A DNA stretch of 9,510 nucleotides from an uncultured Chloroflexota bacterium. Lineage in GTDB: Bacteria; Chloroflexota; Limnocylindria; Limnocylindrales; Limnocylindraceae. Below the pieces are notes generated by a model that worked only from the letters and a program-made list of their open reading frames with translations, was not told the origin of the DNA and searched no databases. A program made the translations under genes and the position numbers. This document shows, piece by piece, positions 1-5,180 of this stretch. Position 1 is the first letter of the stretch, and every line of letters starts with the position of its first letter. The stretch is taken from contig CAIJIA010000111.1 in the NCBI GenBank assembly GCA_903820655.1, forward strand, positions 1-9,510, given 5' to 3'.

Positions 1-10
1 GATTGGCGCG

Positions 11-1117
11 CTAGGCGGGGAGGTGTCGCTCCGCGTGGCCGATGTACTTGGCGTCTGGGCGAATCAACTTGTCGACGCCAGCTTGCTCGATCGCATGCGC
101 CGACCAACCGGCAATGCGCGCCAGCGCAAACGTTGCTGGGAAGAGGTCAGGCACCAGGCCAACCCCCTGTAGCACGGCGGCGGCGTAGAACTCAACGTTC
201 GTCTTCATCGCTCGGCCCGGCTTCATCTCTTCAAACACTTTGAGAATCTGCTCTTCGGCACCAATGGCGAGCTCAAGCCAGGCTGGTCGCGTTGGCATCG
301 CTTCGGCAACCTTGCGCAGCGCAGCAGCACGCGGGTCGTACGCGCGGTAGACGCGGTGGCCGAAGCCCATGATGAGCTCCTTGCGTGAGAGCTTGCCGCG
401 CGCCCAATCCTCGGCGCGATCAATGGAGCCAATCTCACCGAGCTGGCCGATCACCTCAGCGGGAGCACCGCCGTGTAGCGGCCCCTTCATAGCGCCGACG
501 GCGCCGCAGATTGCCGAAGCAATGTCTGATCGCGTCGCAATGATCACGCGCGCCGTGAAGGTGCTGGCGTTCAGACCGTGCTCCGCGCCCACCATCAAGT
601 AGGCGTCAAGCGCGCGGGCGGTTGCCGGATCGGGCTCCTTATCGTGAAGCTGCTGCAAGAAAGCGGCCGCAATGCCCAGTCCAGGTTGCGGGTCAACCGG
701 CTCGAGCCCTTGGCGCAGTCGTGCAAATGCGGCGAGTGCCGATGGTGCAAACGCGGCAATGCGCTTCGCCTCGTCGGCGGTTGGCGGCCAGCCGAGTCGC
801 TCGCCCGCGCCCCAGACCGAGATGGCGGTGCGTAGTGCATCCATTGGATGGGCGTGGGCAGGGAGTAGTCGAAGTGCGGCGAGAACGGCTGGGGGAACCT
901 TCTCGGGAGCAAGATGTGCGTTCGGGTGCCACTCGCCAGTGAGCAGGAGATCGAGGACGTTGGCGTAGTTCCCCTTAGTGACGACCTCTTCAATGGGGTA
1001 GCCGCGATAGAGGAGTCGACCCGCGGCGCCGTCGACGTAGCCGACCGCTGTCTCGGCGCCAACGACGCCAGCAAGGCCGGGGCTGAATGGCTTTTCGACG
1101 ATCTTCTCGTCACTCAT
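11..1117 (-). CDS. Citrate synthase (CitA-like subtype with Glu at the catalytic Asp position)
   Basis: Condenses oxaloacetate and acetyl-CoA to citrate, or propionyl-CoA to methylcitrate; cytoplasmic entry to the TCA or methylcitrate cycle. The 368 residues match the short type II-like bacterial/archaeal enzymes. Visible family blocks are LLYRGYPIEE (35-44), AEHGLNASTFTAR (178-190, His180), MKGPLHGGAP (210-219), GFGHRVYRAYDPRA (251-264, His254), NVEFYAAAVL (307-316) and ARIAGWSAHAIEQ (333-345). The two catalytic histidines are present, but the usual catalytic Asp of NVDFY is Glu309. From memory, mycobacterial CitA-type proteins also carry NVEF, so this looks like a subfamily trait rather than damage. 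The ATG overlaps the stop of the upstream small membrane protein gene as ATGA and has no Shine-Dalgarno, which suggests translational coupling and one transcript. The family call is strong. Citrate versus methylcitrate synthase cannot be decided from sequence. Confidence 0.93.
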   Translation of the reverse strand: MSDEKIVEKPFSPGLAGVVGAETAVGYVDGAAGRLLYRGYPIEEVVTKGNYANVLDLLLTGEWHPNAHLAPEKVPPAVLAALRLLPAHAHPMDALRTAISVWGAGERLGWPPTADEAKRIAAFAPSALAAFARLRQGLEPVDPQPGLGIAAAFLQQLHDKEPDPATARALDAYLMVGAEHGLNASTFTARVIIATRSDIASAICGAVGAMKGPLHGGAPAEVIGQLGEIGSIDRAEDWARGKLSRKELIMGFGHRVYRAYDPRAAALRKVAEAMPTRPAWLELAIGAEEQILKVFEEMKPGRAMKTNVEFYAAAVLQGVGLVPDLFPATFALARIAGWSAHAIEQAGVDKLIRPDAKYIGHAERHLPA

Positions 1118-1386
1118 CGGCGTGGCCGTCGATCAACGTATTCGAGGGCGAGGCGCAAGATCACCGATCCAAGCAGCGCTACGAAAACTGATCCGGTGAA
1201 TCCGCCTGGGTCGCCGTAACCGGCGCCCTTTGCGAGCGTGCCGCCCACGATGCCGCCGAGGATGCCGATCAAAATGTTCGGCAGGCAGCCACGCGCCGCC
1301 CGACCGCCGACAAGGAGCGAGGAGAGGCCGCCGGCCAGAAGGCCGACGAGCATCCAGCCGATCGGATCAAGGTCAAAGAAGCTCAT
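1114..1386 (-). CDS. GlsB/YeaQ/YmgE-family (transglycosylase-associated) small membrane protein
   Basis: A 90-residue, very hydrophobic, glycine-rich protein with the family's layout: helix 1 about residues 8-27 (GWMLVGLLAGGLSSLLVGG), helix 2 about 36-53 (PNILIGILGGIVGGTLAKGA, residues 36-55), helix 3 about 64-82 (TGSVFVALLGSVILRLALEY, residues 64-83), then a basic tail VDRRPRR. The GxxxG-type glycines in each helix are typical of this family, which is linked to envelope or stress response but has no defined biochemical activity. I chose the ATG at 1386 over a longer in-frame start at 1536. The protein from here matches the family's length, the longer form would run into the divergent aminotransferase gene, and a -10 box lies 7 nt before this ATG. 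Its stop overlaps the citrate synthase start by 4 nt, so it is the first gene of that unit. Confidence 0.85.
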   Translation of the reverse strand: MSFFDLDPIGWMLVGLLAGGLSSLLVGGRAARGCLPNILIGILGGIVGGTLAKGAGYGDPGGFTGSVFVALLGSVILRLALEYVDRRPRR

Positions 1387-1393
1387 CGGCGCG

Positions 1394-1399
1394 ATCGTA
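1394..1399 (-). promoter_or_regulatory. -10 box of a probable leaderless promoter for the GlsB-like gene
   Basis: On the minus strand GTACGAT is followed by 7 nt and then the ATG at 1386, placing the expected transcription start at or next to the A of ATG. There is no Shine-Dalgarno in between. It keeps the GTANNNT form of the two plus-strand boxes at 1438 and 2712. No convincing -35 is visible at 16-18 nt upstream. Inference from position and pattern only. Confidence 0.5.
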
Positions 1400-1437
1400 C
1401 GCCCGCAGGCAGAAACGCGCCGCCAGCGTCGCGCGGG

Positions 1438-1443
1438 TAGACT
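1438..1443 (+). promoter_or_regulatory. -10 box of a probable leaderless promoter for the aminotransferase
   Basis: GTAGACTC with hexamer TAGACT, then exactly 6 nt, then the ATG at 1450. The spacing puts transcription start on the ATG. No Shine-Dalgarno is present (CGCGGC precedes the ATG), so leaderless translation is the simplest reading. The same octamer at the same distance precedes manA at 2724. No clear -35. Confidence 0.6.
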
Positions 1444-1449
1444 CGCGGC

Positions 1450-2673
1450 ATGTCTGAAGGAGCCCTCTCCGCACGAATCAGCGATGCGCCTAGCGACCCG
1501 ATCTTCGGGATCGTCGAGCTCTTCCGCGCCGACCAACGCCCGGACAAGTTCAACCTTGCCGCCGGCGTCTATATGGATGAGCAGGGGATCACCCCCATCC
1601 TGCCGAGCGTTCGTGAGGCGGAGAGCCGCATCCTCAGCGCGTCAACGACCAAGCTTTACATGCCGATCAGCGGCGACCCGGCTTATCTTGCGGCGGCGAA
1701 GACGTTGCTCTTCCGTACGGTTGGTGGAGCGTGGGGAGAGATCGAATCTGCCGCCAGCGAACGCGTGCAGATGATCCATACGCCTGGCGGCACCGGCGCG
1801 GTGCGTCTTGCGGTTGATCTGGTTTCGCGCCTTCGCCCCGGCGCAGAGATTTGGGTGGGCGAACCAACGTGGCCGAACCATACGCAGATCATTGAATCGG
1901 CGCGCATTACGGCACGCCGACACGACTGGATTACCGACGATGCGCGATCCCTCAACACCAGCGCACTCTTCGATGCGATCGCCGCGGCCAAGGGCGGCGA
2001 CGCGATGATCTTCCACGGTGCCTGCCACAACCCCACGGGGATTGATCCAACGCCAGAGCAGTGGATTGAGATTGCACAACAGATTGCCCATCGCGGCATC
2101 GTGCCGATCCTCGACTTTGCCTATCAGGGATTTGGTGAAGGGCTCATCGAAGATGCCGCATCGCTGCGTGCTTTCTTGGCAACCGGATGTGAAGTGCTCG
2201 TTGCCAGCAGCTCCTCAAAGAACTTCGCTCTCTATAACGAACGCGTTGGCAGCCTGGCAATCATTGGTGCCGATGGTGCGGCGGCCGCCGCAATCGCCTC
2301 TCATGCGCGCATGGCGGTGCGCACCATGTGGTCGAACCCACCGGCCCATGGCGGCGCGATCGTGTCCACCATCCTGGGCGATGCAACGCTTCGCGCACAG
2401 TGGGAGGGTGAGGTCGGCGCCATGCGCACTCGCATTCAAGGGAGCCGCGCCGCTCTCGTCGCCGCACTCGCCACCGCTGGCGCAGGCGACTTCTCGTACC
2501 TGCTCAACCATTACGGCATGTTCTCGCTCCTCGGACTCACTGACGATCAACTCACGCGCCTCCGCGACGAGCATGCGATCTATCTCGTATCCCGGGGCCG
2601 CATCAATATGGCTGGCCTTTCCACGACGAAGATCCCAATCGTCGCGAAGGCGGTCGCGAGCGTGCTCGCCTAA
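1450..2673 (+). CDS. Aspartate/aromatic-amino-acid aminotransferase (fold type I, AspC/TyrB type)
   Basis: PLP-dependent cytoplasmic transaminase that exchanges amino groups between aspartate or aromatic amino acids and 2-oxoglutarate or oxaloacetate. The 407 residues compare with about 396 for E. coli AspC. Blocks in order: LAAGVYMDEQG (36-46), GEPTWPNH (137-144), FHGACHNPTGIDPT (188-201, Asn194), ILDFAYQGFG (220-229, Asp222 and Tyr225), SSSSKNFALYNERVG (253-267, Schiff-base Lys257 and phosphate-binding Arg265), and GRINMAGLS (383-391, Arg384 for the substrate carboxylate). CHNPTGID and SKNF.LYNERVG identify the Ia subgroup of AspC, TyrB and eukaryotic AATs rather than the Ib/Bacillus type. 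Substrate choice between aspartate and aromatic residues cannot be read safely. The gene is divergent from the citrate synthase unit and appears monocistronic, since manA has its own promoter-like box. Confidence 0.93.
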   Translation: MSEGALSARISDAPSDPIFGIVELFRADQRPDKFNLAAGVYMDEQGITPILPSVREAESRILSASTTKLYMPISGDPAYLAAAKTLLFRTVGGAWGEIESAASERVQMIHTPGGTGAVRLAVDLVSRLRPGAEIWVGEPTWPNHTQIIESARITARRHDWITDDARSLNTSALFDAIAAAKGGDAMIFHGACHNPTGIDPTPEQWIEIAQQIAHRGIVPILDFAYQGFGEGLIEDAASLRAFLATGCEVLVASSSSKNFALYNERVGSLAIIGADGAAAAAIASHARMAVRTMWSNPPAHGGAIVSTILGDATLRAQWEGEVGAMRTRIQGSRAALVAALATAGAGDFSYLLNHYGMFSLLGLTDDQLTRLRDEHAIYLVSRGRINMAGLSTTKIPIVAKAVASVLA

Positions 2674-2711
2674 CGGGCGCGATTACCCCCTCCGAGGCGG
2701 GATCCCTCGCG

Positions 2712-2717
2712 TAGACT
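2712..2717 (+). promoter_or_regulatory. -10 box of a probable leaderless promoter for manA
   Basis: GTAGACTC with hexamer TAGACT, then 6 nt (CTCCCC), then ATG at 2724. Sequence and distance match the box at 1438, and there is no Shine-Dalgarno. It lies in the 50-bp gap after the aminotransferase stop, so manA can be transcribed on its own. No -35 match is visible. A weak 5-bp inverted repeat CGAGG/CCTCG (2693-2697 with 2705-2709) lies just upstream. Confidence 0.6.
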
Positions 2718-2723
2718 CTCCCC

Positions 2724-3572
2724 ATGGAGACGGCTGGTTCACACGAGGCTCGCCTACTGACCCCGCGCCTCGTCGGGCGCGTCTGGGGTGGCGATCGTCT
2801 TCGAAGTCTTCTCCCTGAAGCGGCGCCGAGTGGACCGATCGGTGAAGCCTGGTTCGGTGATGCCGACGAAGCGCCTGACGGCGTATTGGTGAAGCTGCTC
2901 GATGTACAAGATCGACTCTCGGTGCAGGTGCATCCCGACGACGCTCTGGCCAAGGTCATCCATGGGCCGACTGCGATTGGCAAGCATGAGGCGTGGGTAG
3001 TTTTGGAGGCGGCGCCTGGCGCCGAACTCCTACTCGGCCGTGCCGCATCGACGTCTGGCGCCGACATCGCAGGTGCCCTGGAGTCAGGGGCCGATGTCGC
3101 CCCGCTGCTCGCTCGCCATCGCGTGCATCGCGGCGACGTCTTCGACGTGCCCACTGGTTGCCTACATGCACTCATGCCGGGCCTCTTCATCTGGGAGGTG
3201 CAGCAGCGTTCCGATCGCACCTACCGCGTTGCCGACTGGGGGCGCAACGATCCGTCCCGGCCACTCCATTCGCAGGAGGCGCTCCGCGCCACCGTTGCGG
3301 AGTTTCAGGCAACACGCACCGCCGCCATTGACTGGGGCCGCCCCGGCGAACAGATCCTGGTGGCGTCACCACACTTTTCGGCACGCGCCGTTGTTGGCCC
3401 CTGGACGGGACGCCTCACGGTGAACGTCCACGGGGCGACGGCGACTGCGACCGGCTCGGTCGTGGTGGGCGGCCTTCGACTGGCCGCCTTGACGACCGCC
3501 CATCTCGCCGCAGGCGAGGTCGAACTTGTGGTCTCTGACGGCGCCACCCTCCTGATCGCCGAAGGGCGGTAG
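2724..3572 (+). CDS. manA: Mannose-6-phosphate isomerase, class I, short bacterial form
   Basis: Zinc-dependent cytoplasmic cupin that interconverts mannose-6-phosphate and fructose-6-phosphate, linking glycolysis to mannose donors for glycans, or mannose use to glycolysis. Blocks: RVWGGDRLRSLLP (19-31), GPIGEAWFGDAD (37-48), DRLSVQVHPDD (63-73, metal ligands Gln68 and His70), IGKHEAWVVLEA (85-96, Glu89), VPTGCLHALMPGLFIWEVQQ (142-161, His148), and RTYRVADWGR (165-174). All expected metal ligands are present. At 282 residues it is shorter than E. coli ManA (391) and nearer the Bacillus-type proteins (about 315). The C-terminal cupin half is compact and weakly conserved. No sugar transporter or sugar-nucleotide gene lies next to it, so the pathway served is open. 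Start chosen from the leaderless-type -10 box 6 nt upstream; family similarity begins near residue 10. Confidence 0.9.
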   Translation: METAGSHEARLLTPRLVGRVWGGDRLRSLLPEAAPSGPIGEAWFGDADEAPDGVLVKLLDVQDRLSVQVHPDDALAKVIHGPTAIGKHEAWVVLEAAPGAELLLGRAASTSGADIAGALESGADVAPLLARHRVHRGDVFDVPTGCLHALMPGLFIWEVQQRSDRTYRVADWGRNDPSRPLHSQEALRATVAEFQATRTAAIDWGRPGEQILVASPHFSARAVVGPWTGRLTVNVHGATATATGSVVVGGLRLAALTTAHLAAGEVELVVSDGATLLIAEGR

Positions 3573-3599
3573 GCGAAAGATTCGGATTCCTTAACCTTC

Positions 3600-3621
3600 G
3601 CGGGTCTGAGCACAAACCCGC
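3600..3621 (+). terminator. Hairpin downstream of manA, possible weak terminator
   Basis: GCGGGT (3600-3605) pairs with ACCCGC (3616-3621) over a 10-nt loop, 27 nt after the manA stop. The following bases are AGGAAAAAC, with no T-tract on the plus strand, so it is not a classical intrinsic terminator. It could be a processing or stabilising 3' hairpin of the manA mRNA. Confidence 0.3.
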
Positions 3622-3632
3622 AGGAAAAACAG

Positions 3633-3661
3633 TTGCGCATGGGCGCGTGCTCGTTCATGAT
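3633..3661 (+). promoter_or_regulatory. Candidate promoter for the binding-protein gene
   Basis: TTGCGC (3633-3638), a 17-nt spacer, then CATGAT (3656-3661). The -35 matches consensus at 3 of 6 bases and the -10 at 4 of 6. Transcription from about 3668 would give a leader of roughly 120 nt. A second weak option is TTGGCA (3708-3713), 17 nt, TAGTCC (3731-3736). Neither is convincing. A promoter must lie somewhere in 3573-3790, because the next gene begins a new unit with a strong Shine-Dalgarno. Confidence 0.25.
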
Positions 3662-3699
3662 TGCCTTCCTCGACTGCATCGGACGCAGCCGCACTGTCA

Positions 3700-3779
3700 C
3701 ATCTGCTTTGGCAGATGAGGCGTGATCACGTAGTCCGAAACAGAGGCGAGCCCAGCCGGAACGGTTGGGAATAGCAGAT
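3700..3779 (+). promoter_or_regulatory. Structured 5' leader region with two alternative pairings
   Basis: CATCTGC (3700-3706) forms a perfect 7-bp hairpin with GCAGATG (3711-3717) over a TTTG loop. The same arm, as ATCTGCT (3701-3707), is also perfectly complementary to AGCAGAT (3773-3779), which directly abuts the Shine-Dalgarno. Between them, CCCAGCC (3751-3757) pairs with GGTTGGG (3763-3769) over GGAAC, with one G-T wobble. The pairings are read directly from the bases. Regulation by switching between them is inference. Confidence 0.3.
3721..3730. promoter_or_regulatory. Perfect 10-bp palindrome, candidate operator
   Basis: CGTGATCACG equals its own reverse complement and sits 61 bp before the binding-protein start codon, just after the 3700-3717 hairpin. 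A dimeric repressor or Lrp/GntR-like regulator could use such a site, but I cannot match it to a named operator, and a palindrome of this length can occur by chance. Confidence 0.25.
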
Positions 3780-3785
3780 AGGAGG
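3780..3785 (+). promoter_or_regulatory. Strong Shine-Dalgarno of the binding-protein gene
   Basis: AGGAGG, 5 nt before ATG 3791. It is the best ribosome-binding site in the window and contrasts with the leaderless-type genes to the left. It fixes the start and predicts high translation. Confidence 0.8.
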
Positions 3786-3790
3786 ACCTC

Positions 3791-4996
3791 ATGAAGGTCT
3801 TTAACAAGAAGGGCCTTAGCGCCCTAGCAGCAGTTGCGATTCTCGCAGCTGCGTGCGGTGGCTCGACGGCGAGCACCGCAGGCAAGACGCTGACGATCGG
3901 GATTAGCTTCCCGCTCAACGGCGCTTCACTTGCCTCAGCGGGTCCTGCCCGCGACGGCGCGCTCCTTGCGATCAAGGAAGCTTCGATTGAGGGCTACACC
4001 CTTAAGGCGAAGGTTCTTGACCACGCCAAAGACGGCGCACACAACCCAGACCAGGCCGCTGCAGACATGCTGACCTTTGTTGGTCAGGAAGATGTCGTCG
4101 CCGTGGTTGGTCCATTCAACTCGGCTTCGGCCCGAGCCCAGATTCCTGTCTCGTCAGAGGCCGGACTTCTTCAGTGCTCGCCGTCGAACACGAACCCAAC
4201 ACTCACCAAGGGTGCTGACGGCGAAGCCCTCCGCGGCGGCCGTGCAGTGAACTACGTGCGTGTTGCAACGACGGACGACCTTCAGGGGCCAGCCGTTGCT
4301 GTGTACGCCAAGGAGAACGGCGCTAAGAAGATCTACATCCTCGACTCCACCGATGCCTATGGCAAGGGTGTAGCGGATGCCTTCGAGACGCAGTTCAAGG
4401 CCGATGGCGGCACCGTTGTTGGCCGACAGGGCCTCCCAACGGGCACGACCGACTTCTCCGCTGCCGCTACGGCCGCGAAGGCAGCCGGCGCTGACTCGAT
4501 CTTCTACGGTGGTGTGACGTCAGACGGCGCCCCACTCTTCCGTAACGCACTTGCCCAGGCGGGCATCGGCGCGCTGCCGTTCTACGGTGCCGACGGCATC
4601 TACGACGGCACGACCGAGGGTTCGTACATTGCAACCGCCGGTGCAAACGCTGAGAACAGCTATGCATCACAGGCTGCGATCGAGAACATTCCTGGCAAGG
4701 ACGACTTCAACGTGAAGTTCAAGGCTGAGTACGGCAAGGACGCCGAGGGCTACGCCTTCGCCGGCTATGCCTGCGCACAGATCATCGTCGAGGGAATCAA
4801 GGCTGCCGTTGCAGGTGGCGATGTGACCCGCGAGACGGTTCGTGCAGCTGTTGTCGACAAGGGCACCGTCTTCGAGACGGTTCTCGGGTCGGTCAGCTTC
4901 GACGCCGTTGGCGACACGACCCAGCGCATCATCTCCCTCTACAAGGTTGAGGGTGGCGCTTGGAAGTTCGTTAAGGAGATCAACTACGGGAACTAA
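3791..4996 (+). CDS. livK: Branched-chain amino acid ABC transporter substrate-binding lipoprotein (LivJ/LivK type)
   Basis: Extracytoplasmic receptor of the LIV-type importer; it captures leucine, isoleucine, valine or a related amide or amino acid and delivers it to LivHM. The 401 residues start with MKVFNKKGLSALAAVAILAA and a lipobox-like AAAC with Cys22, so the protein is probably lipid-anchored. A GGSTASTAGK linker follows. The Peripla_BP_6 fold is visible from LTIGISFPLNGASLAS (34-49), through VAVVGPFNSASARAQIPVS (103-121) and CSPSNTNPTLT (129-139), the RVATTDDLQGPAVAVYA block (157-173) and LDSTDAYGKGVADAF (184-198), to the hinge-region segments GADSIFYGGV (233-242) and GYAFAGYACAQII (320-332). 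Ligand specificity cannot be assigned. It opens the liv cluster, but a terminator separates it from livH. Confidence 0.93.
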   Translation: MKVFNKKGLSALAAVAILAAACGGSTASTAGKTLTIGISFPLNGASLASAGPARDGALLAIKEASIEGYTLKAKVLDHAKDGAHNPDQAAADMLTFVGQEDVVAVVGPFNSASARAQIPVSSEAGLLQCSPSNTNPTLTKGADGEALRGGRAVNYVRVATTDDLQGPAVAVYAKENGAKKIYILDSTDAYGKGVADAFETQFKADGGTVVGRQGLPTGTTDFSAAATAAKAAGADSIFYGGVTSDGAPLFRNALAQAGIGALPFYGADGIYDGTTEGSYIATAGANAENSYASQAAIENIPGKDDFNVKFKAEYGKDAEGYAFAGYACAQIIVEGIKAAVAGGDVTRETVRAAVVDKGTVFETVLGSVSFDAVGDTTQRIISLYKVEGGAWKFVKEINYGN

Positions 4997-5002
4997 TTCA
5001 GC

Positions 5003-5022
5003 CGCGTAGGGGAACCTACGCG
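5003..5022 (+). other. GNRA-looped hairpin right after the binding-protein stop
   Basis: CGCGTAGG (5003-5010) pairs perfectly with CCTACGCG (5015-5022) around a GGAA tetraloop, 6 nt after the TAA. No T-tract follows, so termination is unlikely here. It may block 3'-exonucleases and stabilise the binding-protein mRNA, acting together with the terminator 18 nt later. Confidence 0.55.
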
Positions 5023-5039
5023 CCTGATATAGGCACCGT

Positions 5040-5083
5040 GAAGGCCCCCATCGCCCGTAAGGGTGGTGGGGGCCTTCGTTATT
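5040..5083 (+). terminator. Intrinsic terminator between the binding protein and livH
   Basis: GAAGGCCCCCA (5040-5050) pairs with TGGGGGCCTTC (5067-5077). The stem continues inward as TCGCCC (5051-5056) with GGGTGG (5061-5066), including two G-T wobbles, closed by a GTAA tetraloop. That is about 17 bp in all. The tail GTTATTG is only moderately T-rich, so some read-through into livH is likely. This would lower permease and ATPase levels relative to the binding protein. Confidence 0.8.
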
Positions 5084-5103
5084 GCGGTGCACAGGGCGCC
5101 CTC

Positions 5104-5132
5104 TTGCCGAATCCCCCGCTGGGCGGCACTAT
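5104..5132 (+). promoter_or_regulatory. Candidate internal promoter before livH
   Basis: TTGCCG (5104-5109), a 17-nt spacer and CACTAT (5127-5132), placing the start site near 5139-5140. The match is partial (4 of 6 and 3 of 6). It lies in the 97 bp between the terminator and livH and could supply the permease/ATPase genes independently. An in-frame ATG at 5140 opens a 19-codon ORF ending at 5199 inside livH, which is noted but not called as a gene. Confidence 0.25.
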
Positions 5133-5180
5133 CTACGGAATGAGTCTGCAGCCCGCCCGGGTTGCCAGTGAGGGGGGTAC

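Noticed and set aside
1387..1536. Longer in-frame start for the small membrane protein, adding about 50 residues at its N-terminus
   Set aside because: The extension is Arg-rich and unlike the family, runs antisense into the aminotransferase, and the shorter form has the right length plus a -10 box 7 nt before its ATG.
2603..3220. A 205-residue open frame on the minus strand across the end of the aminotransferase and manA
   Set aside because: It is Ser/Arg/Pro-rich, spans two clear genes, and shows no family motif. It is a typical antisense shadow.
5084..5139. Additional RNA gene or riboswitch between the terminator and livH
   Set aside because: Only short, weak inverted repeats are visible and there is no conserved riboswitch core that I recognise.
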